Shown: in pieces, positions 55,916 through 64,000 of the stretch
Position numbering within the stretch: position 1 is the first letter of the stretch
Layout of the letters: every line of letters starts with the position of its first letter
From: Muriicola jejuensis
Lineage (GTDB): Bacteria; Bacteroidota; Bacteroidia; Flavobacteriales; Flavobacteriaceae
DNA length: 64,000 bases
Reading direction: 5' to 3'
NCBI RefSeq assembly: GCF_010671595.1
Contig: NZ_JAABOP010000001.1
Coordinates: forward strand, 1,488,001 to 1,552,000
Program-made: the position numbers and the translations under genes
Notes under the pieces: model-generated
What the model was told of the DNA's origin: nothing
The model's database searches: none
What the model saw: only the letters and a program-made list of their open reading frames with translations

Positions 55916-57064
55916 TTAGAATCCAAAATCGGCTTTGATGGCGTCAATCTTCTCCAGGGCGTGGTCTTTGGTAAGGAAGTCGATCTCCTGCATCCCAAAG
56001 GCCTTTTCAAACGTACGCAGGGCCTTTTTGGCCTCTCCCAAATGCTCGTAATACTCCCCCTCGAAGTAAAAACCCATCATGGTATCCGGGAATTCTTTCT
56101 TGCACAGATCGGAGAGGGATTTTAAGGACTCAAAATCCTCTTTTTTCCTTGTGGCCGCGTAGATGGCCATGACATCATTCAGGCTTACATCCTTTTTAAA
56201 ACCGAAGAGTTCTTCAATGGTGCCGTATTTGTCTTCCAGATATTTATAGACGGGTTCATCTGAGGTGAGGATCTCTTCCTTGTATTGCTTGGGGGATATG
56301 GGTTTGAAGATCTCGAACATCTTCTCCCAGGCCTTGCCAAGGCCATAGGTGGCTACGGAAACTTCACCGGCCTCCGGATAGGCATCGAAGGTATAATGAA
56401 AGGTAGGTTTTTGGATGGTCTTCAGATTCTGGTCCAGGATCCCAATGCCGTTTTTTGCATTTTGCTTGGCTCCACCGGTGATCAGGTGATAGAAGATCTG
56501 CTGGTCCATAGCCTGGATTCTTTCTGGGACACGCACTTCCATTTCCGGGGCCAGCCTGGGTGCAATGCTTACAAAAGCATTGAAAAAGGATCGGTCATTG
56601 AAAAGGTAATAGTTGCCGAAATTGGCAGTGATGTCATATCCGATGATCATCCTGAATGGGGCCGTACTGTACTTTGTATCGAGGTAAGGCACGATCTCCA
56701 TTCCTATGAATTCGTAGAACCTCTTACCCTTTTCAGTGGGCAGGCCGGAATCCTCCTCAAAGGCGCAATCTTCTGAACGGAGGTTGTTCTTGCTTTGTTC
56801 TATTCCCACGACGATTACCTGGGGCATGCCTTCGAACCTACTGTAGAACTTGGCATGGGCCACTACCTGGTCGAACAGGTATTCCGCGTCAAGAACGACT
56901 ACCAGGGGATATTTTTTTACCGGGGAATAATCCTCGGGAAAGTAGTAGGAAACATTCCGTCTCTCCTGGAGTTTAAAGGACTCAAAGATTTCGTGGGTCA
57001 CCTGGGCAAAGGTCAGATGGGTGAACAACAAGCCCAGGGCTATAAGTATGGTATTTTTCATCAA
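55916..57064 (-). CDS. Esterase-D-fold secreted protein lacking the nucleophile serine
   Basis: 382 residues. A signal peptide ends at THLTFAQ. Residues about 25-260 follow the putative esterase (PF00756) fold: NVSYYFPEDYSPVKKYPLVVVLDAEYLF and VVVGIEQSKNNLRSEDCAF. The expected elbow G-H-S-x-G reads G142-Y-D144-I-T-A, so the nucleophile Ser is Asp. The C-terminal about 100 residues are helical and TPR-like (FEGEYYEHLGEAKKALRTFEKAF). Probably a non-catalytic or altered enzyme in the periplasm. It is the last gene of the panC-panD-flippase unit, with a 24-nt gap. Confidence 0.82.
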   Translation of the reverse strand: MMKNTILIALGLLFTHLTFAQVTHEIFESFKLQERRNVSYYFPEDYSPVKKYPLVVVLDAEYLFDQVVAHAKFYSRFEGMPQVIVVGIEQSKNNLRSEDCAFEEDSGLPTEKGKRFYEFIGMEIVPYLDTKYSTAPFRMIIGYDITANFGNYYLFNDRSFFNAFVSIAPRLAPEMEVRVPERIQAMDQQIFYHLITGGAKQNAKNGIGILDQNLKTIQKPTFHYTFDAYPEAGEVSVATYGLGKAWEKMFEIFKPISPKQYKEEILTSDEPVYKYLEDKYGTIEELFGFKKDVSLNDVMAIYAATRKKEDFESLKSLSDLCKKEFPDTMMGFYFEGEYYEHLGEAKKALRTFEKAFGMQEIDFLTKDHALEKIDAIKADFGF

Positions 57065-57088
57065 GGTGGTATTTGGTATTGAAAAAAC

Positions 57089-58054
57089 CTACCGGTTTCT
57101 GTTCAATAACGGTAAGAGTAGAAAGGATATTGCACCAAATACTACCACCATAAGGGTTTGGGAGATCCACATGATCCAGCCAAAGGCATCCCCGGAAACG
57201 GTACTTATCCCGTAAATGGAGAGAGCTTTGCTCACGGCTATGGGATACAGGCCTATGCCACCGTTGGTCGTCGACATCGCAAAAGCCCCTGCAATGAATG
57301 CCACGAGGAACTCTGATATGGAAAGCCCCAGGGTTTCAGGCACGGTAAACTTGATCACCCAGAACATCGCTATGTAGGCCCCCCATATAAAGAGGGTATG
57401 GAGCAGGAAGAGCCATTTGTACTTCATCCTGAAGATACTCATCACCCCGTCTAATAGCCCTTTGACCAGGTCCTTTAATTTGATGGCCAGGCGGGAGCTC
57501 GACCTTCTGAGGAATGCGAGGAATACGAAGAGCATTAAAATCCCTCCTGCCACCAGGACAAGGGTTGCTGTGAGGCCAATGCCATTTGCCTTCAGGTAAG
57601 ACAGGATGACCGTCGTCTGGGAGATCAGGGCGATGAAAATAATGAGTAACAACATCAGCAGATCGATCACCCGTTCCGTTACAATGGTCCCGAAACCTTT
57701 CTGAAAGGGCACCTTTTCATAGGTAGCCAAAGCAGTAGCCCTAAGGACCTCTCCAGATCTTGGGATGCCCAAATTGGCGAAATAGGCAATAAGGATAAAA
57801 AGGATGTTGTTGCTGATCCTGGGTTTGTAGCCCAGGGGCTCCAGAAGATAGTTCCATCGGACGGCCCTTGAGATGTGGCTAAGGATCCCAATGCATACTG
57901 AGATCCCAACCCAGAACAGGTCGGCCTCCCTGATATACCTGAAGATCTCTCTTCTGTCTTCAGGGGAAGTGCTGCCGTAGGAATACCAAACCAAAAAGAC
58001 TCCCAGGAGGATAGGGACGACGATCTTGAGAAGTCTTTTGAAACCGGTGTTCAA
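57089..58054 (-). CDS. UPF0104 / LPG-synthase-TM-like flippase domain protein
   Basis: 321 residues with about eight membrane helices, matching the lysylphosphatidylglycerol synthase TM region family (PF03706). Family features are GILSHISRAVRWNYLLEPLGYKP near residue 58, NLGIPRSGEVLRATALATYEKV, and the late GAFAMSTTNGGIGLYPIAVS. Such stand-alone domains probably move lipid-linked substrates across the inner membrane. It starts 3 nt after panD, so it is co-transcribed. Confidence 0.88.
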   Translation of the reverse strand: MNTGFKRLLKIVVPILLGVFLVWYSYGSTSPEDRREIFRYIREADLFWVGISVCIGILSHISRAVRWNYLLEPLGYKPRISNNILFILIAYFANLGIPRSGEVLRATALATYEKVPFQKGFGTIVTERVIDLLMLLLIIFIALISQTTVILSYLKANGIGLTATLVLVAGGILMLFVFLAFLRRSSSRLAIKLKDLVKGLLDGVMSIFRMKYKWLFLLHTLFIWGAYIAMFWVIKFTVPETLGLSISEFLVAFIAGAFAMSTTNGGIGLYPIAVSKALSIYGISTVSGDAFGWIMWISQTLMVVVFGAISFLLLPLLNRNR

Positions 58055-58057
58055 AGG

Positions 58058-58408
58058 TTAGTTTAACAGATTGTTCTCTTCGTTGGGAAAGATCATGGCA
58101 GGCTCGAAGACTTTGGCTTCTTCCAGCTCCATCCATGCGTATGTGATCAGGATGAGAATATCACCCACAGCCACTTTGCGGGCCGCGGCACCGTTCAGGG
58201 TTACTTCACCTGAATTCCTGGGTCCGGGAATGGCATAGGTCTCAAGGCGTTCACCATTGTTGTTGTTGACGATCTGGACCTTTTCACCCCGGATGATATT
58301 CGCGGCGTCCATCAGGTCTTCGTCTATGGTAATACTTCCTATATAATTAAGGTCAGCCCCGGTAACTTTTACCCTGTGTATTTTGGACTTAACTACTTCA
58401 ATTTTCAT
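58058..58408 (-). CDS. panD: Aspartate 1-decarboxylase
   Basis: 116 residues. It makes beta-alanine for pantothenate. The self-processing site Gly24-Ser25 lies in [14 protein letters not shown], where cleavage yields the pyruvoyl group. [20 protein letters not shown] and [22 protein letters not shown] are further family segments. It starts 13 nt after panC, and both supply the last step of pantothenate synthesis. Confidence 0.96.
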   Translation of the reverse strand: MKIEVVKSKIHRVKVTGADLNYIGSITIDEDLMDAANIIRGEKVQIVNNNNGERLETYAIPGPRNSGEVTLNGAAARKVAVGDILILITYAWMELEEAKVFEPAMIFPNEENNLLN

Positions 58409-58421
58409 GGCGCAAAAATAA

Positions 58422-59270
58422 TCAATTCATAGCGATATTGTCAATGAGGCGGATCCCTTCGGCATAAACAGCGATGAAACCCCTGTATTTGCTGTTCTCC
58501 TGCTTCCTTTTGACAGGTGTAAGGGTTGCCTCGTCAGCGATCTGGAAATACTCAAGTTCCATATCACTTTCCCCAGAGAATACCCCGGAGACATATTCAC
58601 CTACCTTAGTCGCATTTTCCGTGCCAAACATACGTCCGGCTTCTTTCAGGGTTTTGTATATGAGTCCGGCCTTCTCTCTCATCTCCTCGGAAAGCAGGCG
58701 ATTCCTGGAGCTCATGGCCAGGCCGTTGGGTTCGCGAACGATCGGACACCCCACAATTTGCAAATCGAATGGCAGGTTATGAGCGAGTTTTCTGACGATC
58801 TGCAATTGCTGGAAATCCTTCTCGCCGAAATACGCCTTGTCTGGCCTGATGAGTTCGAACAATTTTTGCACTATGGTAGCGACACCGCTGAAGTGACCTG
58901 GGCGGAAGGCCCCTTCCATCACCTTGTCCAGTCCGTCAAAGAAATATTTCTTGGAGGTAATACCCTTATTGTACAATTCCTCAACAGCCGGAGCAAATAC
59001 TGTGATCTCCTGACCCACAGAACCTAAAAGGGCCAGATCCTCATCCAGTGTCTTGGGATATTTCTCGAGGTCATCGGGATTGTTGAACTGGGTAGGGTTG
59101 ACAAAGATGGTGACTACCACGGAGTCGTTTTCGGCAAGGGCTTTTTTTACCAGACTCAGATGTCCTTCATGGAGGGCACCCATGGTTGGAACCAGTCCCA
59201 GGCTTTCATGTGCACCCCTAAGGGAACCAAGATGGTTCAGCAGTTCTTTCCTGCCCGAAATCAACTTCAT
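58422..59270 (-). CDS. panC: Pantoate-beta-alanine ligase
   Basis: 282 residues from the ATG at 59270. It joins pantoate and beta-alanine with ATP. The signature [16 protein letters not shown] contains the class I synthetase-like Hx[35 protein letters not shown] and RNRLLS are the other motifs. The frame is open to 59321, but a TAAGTTTG promoter element at 59291-59298 and the family N-terminus favour 59270. First gene of the pan operon. Confidence 0.96.
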   Translation of the reverse strand: MKLISGRKELLNHLGSLRGAHESLGLVPTMGALHEGHLSLVKKALAENDSVVVTIFVNPTQFNNPDDLEKYPKTLDEDLALLGSVGQEITVFAPAVEELYNKGITSKKYFFDGLDKVMEGAFRPGHFSGVATIVQKLFELIRPDKAYFGEKDFQQLQIVRKLAHNLPFDLQIVGCPIVREPNGLAMSSRNRLLSEEMREKAGLIYKTLKEAGRMFGTENATKVGEYVSGVFSGESDMELEYFQIADEATLTPVKRKQENSKYRGFIAVYAEGIRLIDNIAMN

Positions 59271-59290
59271 AGCACAACTTAAAAAGGGTG

Positions 59291-59298
59291 CAAACTTA
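59291..59298 (-). promoter_or_regulatory. -7 promoter element TAAGTTTG of the panC operon
   Basis: TAnnTTTG match on the minus strand, 20 nt upstream of the panC ATG at 59270. Confidence 0.55.
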
Positions 59299-59329
59299 CT
59301 ATAATTACGGCTAATCTGCATAATTTTTG

Positions 59330-59337
59330 TAATTTTG
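59330..59337 (+). promoter_or_regulatory. -7 promoter element TAATTTTG of the GT5-domain gene
   Basis: TAnnTTTG match 36 nt upstream of the ATG at 59374. With the panC element 31 nt away on the other strand it forms a compact divergent promoter. Confidence 0.55.
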
Positions 59338-59373
59338 CGCCTACGTTTCCGCGATAAATTAAAGTCGACCTGT

Positions 59374-60183
59374 ATGAATGGTAAAAAGATATTGTTTGTA
59401 TCTTCAGAATTAGTGCCCTACTTACCAGAGAACGAAGTTTCCTTAATGTCTTACGAAGCACCCAGGATGGTGAACAGCAAAGGCGGCCAGATCCGGATCT
59501 TTATGCCGCGATATGGCAATATCAACGAGCGGAGACACCAATTGCACGAGGTTATCAGGTTGTCGGGAATGAATCTCGTGATCAATGATATGGATATGCC
59601 CCTCATCATTAAGGTGGCTTCCATCCCAAGGGAAAGGATACAGGTCTATTTCATCGATAACGAGGAGTATTTCAAGAGAAAGGCAACTTTTACGGATGAG
59701 AACGGGGAGTTGTTCACAGACAACGATGAACGCGCGATCTTTTTTGCCAAAGGGGTGGTGGAAACGGTAAAGAAACTCAACTGGAATCCCGACATCATCC
59801 ACGTCCACGGATGGATGTCTTCCCTTCTTCCACTATATCTTCGAAAATTCTATTCGGACGAACCCCTTTTCGCAGACAGTAAGATCGTTCTTTCCGTGTA
59901 TGGAAAGAGTTTTGAAGGGGTGCTGGACAAGGAGCTGATGAAAAAAGTGGCCTTTGACGGTATTCCGGAAGAGGCACTCTCCCTCCTGGAAGAACCTACC
60001 TATAATAATTTGTTAAAAATAGGAGTGAGTTATTCTGATGCCGTAATTTTAGCTGCTGAAGGCATTCCTGAAGATCTGCTTTCATACATCAAAGATCAGC
60101 AGAAACCCGTGTTACCGTATGTGCCCATCCAGGAATTTGAAGAGGCCTATGCGCATTTCTATGACACCGAAGTATTAAACTAA
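59374..60183 (+). CDS. Glycogen/starch synthase N-terminal (GT5) domain protein, one-domain form
   Basis: 269 residues from the ATG at 59374. It matches only the N-terminal Rossmann domain of glycogen synthase: [20 protein letters not shown], then [21 protein letters not shown] and [19 protein letters not shown]. The ADP-glucose motif KTGG of true synthases is absent, and there is no C-terminal GT-B domain (full enzymes have about 470-480 residues). Stop and next start (60189) are in order, so this is not a recent frameshift. Probably not a glycogen synthase; function unknown. Divergent from panC; followed after 5 nt by the DUF4270 lipoprotein gene. Confidence 0.85.
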   Translation: MNGKKILFVSSELVPYLPENEVSLMSYEAPRMVNSKGGQIRIFMPRYGNINERRHQLHEVIRLSGMNLVINDMDMPLIIKVASIPRERIQVYFIDNEEYFKRKATFTDENGELFTDNDERAIFFAKGVVETVKKLNWNPDIIHVHGWMSSLLPLYLRKFYSDEPLFADSKIVLSVYGKSFEGVLDKELMKKVAFDGIPEEALSLLEEPTYNNLLKIGVSYSDAVILAAEGIPEDLLSYIKDQQKPVLPYVPIQEFEEAYAHFYDTEVLN

Positions 60184-60188
60184 GCCCC

Positions 60189-62015
60189 ATGCGATTTTTA
60201 TTCAAAGGCGCGGTTCCGGCCTGTATAGGAACCTTCCTCCTCCTTGTGCTTATTTCATGCGACGAGGACGTTACTACTCTGGGAAACGGAGTGATCGATG
60301 GCAGCCCTTTTGTTTCGGACAAGGAGGTTTATGACGTTTTTGCCTACAACAGAAATGTGGTGGCGGTACAAACCAACAAGTTACCTGTATATCAGATAGG
60401 GGTGTTTGATGACCCTATCTATGGCCGGACGACAGCCAGTATCACCTCCCAGGTTTCCCTCTCAGGAGGCACTGGCAACCCAACCTTCGGGAATTACTCC
60501 CAGATCACGGAAGACAATTCTGCCACAGATGGCGTGGATGCGACCATTGACGAAAATGAAAGGATCAAGGAGGTCATTCTGTATATCCCTTACCTCAGAA
60601 ATGGCAGTGCAGACAGGGACCTGGATGGAGTAATAGACGAATTGGATGCGGATCCTGACGACCCGAACAGCGACAGCGATGGAGACGGACTCACGGACAA
60701 TCAGGAAAGGATAGGGGGTACTGACCCCCTGAATCCTGATACCGATGGGGATGGGATCAACGACAACGAAGATACGAGTACGCTTCCCAACAGATTCCCG
60801 GTGAAGCGAGACCTGGACAGTATCTACGGAAACCGGGACGTGCCTTTTAACTTTAAAGTGGAACGCTCTACGTATTTTCTGAGGGACCTCGACCCCAACA
60901 CTAATTTCCTCGAGGCCCAGGAATACTATTCGAGTCAGGAGTTCGTCCCTTCTTTTGTCTCTGAGGTACTCTTTGACGGCCAGGTCCTGATTGAGGATGA
61001 ACAGACCCTTATTTTTACAGAGGACGATCCGGATACGGAGGAGGACGAATCCCTGCAGGCCCCGCGAGTGATAGAACCCGGGATCCGGGTGGCTTTGGAC
61101 GCCGACTTTTTCCAGCAGAATATCCTCGATAAGGAAGGGTCCTCGGAATTGATCAGCAATTCTAATTTCAAGGAATTCTTCAGGGGGATTCATATGTCCG
61201 TAACTCCTACTGCAGACGACATCATGTTGCTGCTCGACCTGCGGACGGCAAGTATCACCATTTCCTATGAATATGACAGGATCGTGGACGGGGAACTGGA
61301 AACAGCCGAACGGGATTACACCCTGAACCTGATCACTGGGCAGGGCAACGCGCCCATCATCGGTAATGCTGTCAATACTGTTCTTGCCGAACCGTATCCT
61401 GCTCAGGTTGGAGATAACCTGGACACAGGTCAAAATGCCTCCAGGATCTATCTGAAAGGAGGTCCCGGGACCTTTGCCGAGATCGCTCTGTTCGAGGAAA
61501 ATAATGGGGAGACCGTGATCAACGAGATCAAGTCCAGAAACTGGATTATCAATGAAGCCAATCTGGTGTTCTATGTAGACCGGGAAACCCTGGACGCTGC
61601 AGGCGGAATTCAGGAACCCCCGAGGCTTTATATGTACAATACCGATAACAATGCTCCTGTGTACAATCCTGCTAACGAGAATAACGCGGCAGATTCGCGA
61701 TTCGGGATCTACCTCGATTATGATGCCAGGCTGCAGGAGGAAAATGGACAGGGGATCAAATACACGGTGCGGATCACTGATCATATCAATGATCTGATCC
61801 TGAGGGATTCTACCAATGCCACCCTGGGCCTGGCTATCTCTGCTGACATAAGGATTTCAGGGGTTTCCAACGCCGTCCTGGCGGGCAATTCGGAGAAAGA
61901 TCTCCCTGTGGGATCCAATCTGAGTCCACTTGGCACCGTACTTTACGGCAGTGGCGCCAATGTTCCGGAAGCGAACAAGCTAAAGCTGGAGATTTTTTAC
62001 ACCGAGGCTAACTAA
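60189..62015 (+). CDS. DUF4270 lipoprotein with thrombospondin type 3-like Ca repeats
   Basis: 608 residues. A lipoprotein signal has its lipobox LVLISC24. The DUF4270 body includes [22 protein letters not shown] near residue 75 and [20 protein letters not shown] late in the protein. Residues about 142-200 hold Asp-rich loops of the thrombospondin type 3 kind ([41 protein letters not shown]) that bind calcium. Likely a large surface or periplasmic lipoprotein. It starts 5 nt after the GT5 gene, so the two share a transcript. No function is known to me. Confidence 0.86.
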   Translation: MRFLFKGAVPACIGTFLLLVLISCDEDVTTLGNGVIDGSPFVSDKEVYDVFAYNRNVVAVQTNKLPVYQIGVFDDPIYGRTTASITSQVSLSGGTGNPTFGNYSQITEDNSATDGVDATIDENERIKEVILYIPYLRNGSADRDLDGVIDELDADPDDPNSDSDGDGLTDNQERIGGTDPLNPDTDGDGINDNEDTSTLPNRFPVKRDLDSIYGNRDVPFNFKVERSTYFLRDLDPNTNFLEAQEYYSSQEFVPSFVSEVLFDGQVLIEDEQTLIFTEDDPDTEEDESLQAPRVIEPGIRVALDADFFQQNILDKEGSSELISNSNFKEFFRGIHMSVTPTADDIMLLLDLRTASITISYEYDRIVDGELETAERDYTLNLITGQGNAPIIGNAVNTVLAEPYPAQVGDNLDTGQNASRIYLKGGPGTFAEIALFEENNGETVINEIKSRNWIINEANLVFYVDRETLDAAGGIQEPPRLYMYNTDNNAPVYNPANENNAADSRFGIYLDYDARLQEENGQGIKYTVRITDHINDLILRDSTNATLGLAISADIRISGVSNAVLAGNSEKDLPVGSNLSPLGTVLYGSGANVPEANKLKLEIFYTEAN

Positions 62016-62046
62016 ACGGACACGCCTATACGAGTGACGGAGAAAA

Positions 62047-62062
62047 TGCGTTATATAACGCA
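62047..62062. repeat. Perfect 16-bp palindrome upstream of glmS
   Basis: TGCGTTATATAACGCA reads the same on both strands, 66 nt before the glmS start. It has an A-tract after it on plus, so it is not a plus-strand terminator. Candidate operator. Confidence 0.6.
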
Positions 62063-62087
62063 AAAAAAATAGTATTTTCAACCGATC

Positions 62088-62113
62088 CCGTAAATTTACG
62101 GACCAAAATTTGG
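62088..62113. promoter_or_regulatory. Palindromes CCGTAAATTTACGG and CCAAAATTTGG near the glmS promoter
   Basis: A perfect 14-bp palindrome (62088-62101) contains TAAATTTA, close to the TAnnTTTG -7 element, and is followed at 62103-62113 by CCAAAATTTGG, a dyad around a central A. They lie 15-41 nt before the glmS ATG, where a repressor or activator could act. Confidence 0.5.
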
Positions 62114-62128
62114 CTTAATCCTTTAACT

Positions 62129-63976
62129 ATGTGTGGAATAGTAGGTTATATAGGACACCGGGAAGCATATCCCATTATCATGAAAGGGCTGCAAAGGCTC
62201 GAATACAGGGGATATGACAGTGCCGGTATTGCACTTTACGACGGCAACCAGATCAATATGTCCAAAACCAAGGGTAAGGTGGAGGACCTGAAGAACAAAT
62301 CCGAAAAGAACATTGCCGTTAACGGATCCCTGGGAATGGGGCATACCCGCTGGGCTACCCACGGGGTCCCTAACGATGTCAATTCCCATCCTCACTATTC
62401 GAATTCAGGGAATCTGGTGATCATCCACAACGGGATCATCGAGAATTACGAAGCCATCAAGACCGAACTTTCCAAAAGGGGATATGTCTTTGAATCGGAT
62501 ACCGACACCGAAGTTCTGGTGAATCTGATCGAAGAGGTCAAGAAAAAGGAAAAAGTAAAACTCGGGAAAGCCGTACAAATCGCACTGAACCAGGTAGTGG
62601 GCGCCTATGCCATCGCCGTGTTCGACAAGGAAAAACCGGATGAGATCGTCGTTGCCAAACTGGGTAGTCCGCTAGCCATAGGAATAGGAGATCGGGAATT
62701 TTTTATCGCCTCGGATGCCTCCCCCTTTATAGAATACACCAATAATGCGGTCTACCTAGAGGATGAGGAAATGGCGATTATCAGGCCTGGGAAGGAGATA
62801 AAATTGCGCAAGATCAAGGACGATGCAGTGGCTTATCCCATGATACAGGAATTACAACTAAACCTGGAGGAAATCGAGAAGGGAGGGTATGACCACTTCA
62901 TGCTCAAAGAGATCTACGAGCAGCCCAGGGCCATCAAGGACACCTACAGGGGAAGATTGCTGGTAGACCAGGGCATCATCAAGATGTCCGGGATTGACGA
63001 CAACCTGGAGCGTTTTATGAATGCGAACCGCATTATCATTGTGGCTTGCGGGACCTCCTGGCATGCAGGATTGGTCGCGGAGTACATCTTCGAGGATCTC
63101 GCCCGCATACCGGTAGAGGTGGAATACGCCTCTGAATTCAGGTATAGAAACCCGGTGATCACCAGCAAGGACGTCGTGATCGCGATCTCCCAGTCCGGCG
63201 AAACAGCTGATACGCTGGCCGCCATAAAATTAGCAAAAGAAAGAGGTGCATTTGTCTTCGGTGTCTGTAACGTGGTGGGTTCGTCCATCGCCCGGGAGAC
63301 ACACGCAGGGGCTTATACCCACGCCGGACCTGAGATAGGGGTGGCCTCTACGAAGGCGTTTACTACACAAATCACCATTCTGATGATGATGGCCTTAAAG
63401 CTGGCCAAAGAAAAAGGCGAGCTCAATGAATCGAGGTATCACGAGATCCTGTCAGAACTGGAAAACATTCCCAAGAAAGTGGAAAAAGCCCTGGAGGCAA
63501 ACCCCCTGGTAGAGATCATCGCCGATGTTTACAAGGATTCTGAGAACTGCCTGTACCTCGGTCGGGGATACAATTTTCCGGTAGCCCTTGAAGGCGCCCT
63601 AAAACTCAAGGAGATCAGTTATATCCACGCTGAGGGATATCCGGCTGCTGAAATGAAACACGGACCTATTGCCCTGATAGACGAACAGATGCCCGTGATC
63701 GTGATTGCGACCAAGAAAGGGCATTACGAAAAAGTAGTGAGCAATATCCAGGAGATCAAGACCCGGAAAGGGAAGATCATTGCCATCGTCACCGAAGGGG
63801 ACACCCAGGTAAGGGAACTGGCAGATCATGTGATCGAAGTGCCGGAGGTACTCGAAAGTTTGAGCCCCCTGGTTACGACCATCCCCCTGCAACTGCTTTC
63901 CTACCATATCGCTGTGATGAGGGGTTGCAATGTGGACCAGCCCAGAAACCTTGCCAAATCGGTCACGGTGGAATAA
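62129..63976 (+). CDS. glmS: Glutamine-fructose-6-phosphate aminotransferase (isomerizing)
   Basis: 615 residues, the usual length. It makes glucosamine 6-phosphate from fructose 6-phosphate and glutamine, the first step to UDP-GlcNAc. The N-terminal Cys2 (MCGIVGYIG) is the glutaminase nucleophile; GHTRWATHG follows. Two SIS sugar-isomerase domains occupy about 290-610, with ISQSGETADTL and YLGRGYNFPVALEGALKLKE. It ends with the family tail PRNLAKSVTVE. Complete within the window. It lacks a visible GlmS ribozyme upstream; instead three dyads stand at the promoter. Confidence 0.97.
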   Translation: MCGIVGYIGHREAYPIIMKGLQRLEYRGYDSAGIALYDGNQINMSKTKGKVEDLKNKSEKNIAVNGSLGMGHTRWATHGVPNDVNSHPHYSNSGNLVIIHNGIIENYEAIKTELSKRGYVFESDTDTEVLVNLIEEVKKKEKVKLGKAVQIALNQVVGAYAIAVFDKEKPDEIVVAKLGSPLAIGIGDREFFIASDASPFIEYTNNAVYLEDEEMAIIRPGKEIKLRKIKDDAVAYPMIQELQLNLEEIEKGGYDHFMLKEIYEQPRAIKDTYRGRLLVDQGIIKMSGIDDNLERFMNANRIIIVACGTSWHAGLVAEYIFEDLARIPVEVEYASEFRYRNPVITSKDVVIAISQSGETADTLAAIKLAKERGAFVFGVCNVVGSSIARETHAGAYTHAGPEIGVASTKAFTTQITILMMMALKLAKEKGELNESRYHEILSELENIPKKVEKALEANPLVEIIADVYKDSENCLYLGRGYNFPVALEGALKLKEISYIHAEGYPAAEMKHGPIALIDEQMPVIVIATKKGHYEKVVSNIQEIKTRKGKIIAIVTEGDTQVRELADHVIEVPEVLESLSPLVTTIPLQLLSYHIAVMRGCNVDQPRNLAKSVTVE

Positions 63977-64000
63977 AAGATTTTAACCTGATTTCAAATG

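Noticed and set aside
60462-61784. 440-codon minus frame under the DUF4270 gene
   Set aside because: Shadow of the Asp/Glu-rich coding strand; Val/Ile/Arg repeats mirror the GAT/GAC-rich repeats. The plus frame has signal peptide and family match.
62016-62128. GlmS ribozyme upstream of glmS
   Set aside because: The gap is too short and AT-rich for the ribozyme core and none of its conserved pieces were found; only palindromes are present.

Overview
The window is a gene-dense stretch of chromosome from a bacterium of the phylum Bacteroidota, most likely a marine member of the Flavobacteriaceae. I base this on: four TonB-dependent receptors, three with a carboxypeptidase-regulatory-like N-terminal domain; many SPII lipoproteins of families known mainly from this phylum (DUF4270, DUF5689, SbsA-type Ig-like); a long eukaryote-like IleRS; a conserved panC-panD-flippase block; and a recurring TAnnTTTG -7 promoter element upstream of many starts. 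I cannot name the genus. No tRNA, rRNA, CRISPR array, insertion sequence, integrase or phage gene was seen, and composition looks even. It reads as core chromosome.

Layout. 1-8.2 kb is mostly minus strand: start of a secreted protein, an NAD(P)-binding reductase, a Na+/solute symporter, a lipoprotein cytochrome c, a YheT-type hydrolase coupled to a bestrophin channel, a nitronate monooxygenase, an EamA exporter and an ArsC-like reductase, with a thioesterase on the plus strand. 8.2-21.3 kb carries DinB, a DUF3298 lipoprotein, a Cys/Met PLP enzyme, gdhA, recO followed at once by a TonB receptor, ileS-dksA-like, an adhesin-like protein, lspA and the folate cyclo-ligase. 21.3-32.2 kb has a 28-residue membrane mini-ORF, uvrC, a patatin/POTRA/barrel (type Vd-like) protein, hppD, a structured non-coding interval with an sRNA candidate, a DUF3108 protein, tryptophan 2,3-dioxygenase, an M23 peptidase and pgi.

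32.2-42 kb is the most accessory-like part: a large Oar-like receptor, a 4-TM protein, a DUF1080 protein, then a divergent locus of secreted EEP nuclease // TonB receptor + DUF5689-lamin-tail lipoprotein. I propose that this locus works as an extracellular nucleic-acid or phosphoester utilisation system: it contains, on separate polypeptides, the domain set of single-chain secreted nucleases of the ExeM type. 42-53.4 kb has a DUF2237 protein, an ankyrin protein, an omega-amidase-like hydrolase, an Ig-like lipoprotein, comF, a coiled-coil membrane protein, glyS, a TonB receptor with a small barrel protein, xth and an aldo/keto reductase. 53.4-64 kb holds two divergent blocks: panC-panD-flippase-esterase-like-radA-aminopeptidase on minus, and GT5-domain protein, DUF4270 lipoprotein and glmS on plus.

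Convergent gene pairs are packed unusually tightly: seven of eight junctions range from a 29-nt overlap to a 1-nt gap. Other points worth checking are an esterase-fold protein whose nucleophile serine is replaced by Asp, a GT5 protein lacking both the KTGG motif and the second Rossmann domain, a DksA-like protein with a largely lost zinc site, and three dyads upstream of glmS. Functions are assigned by reading translated sequence and known family motifs; no database search was possible.
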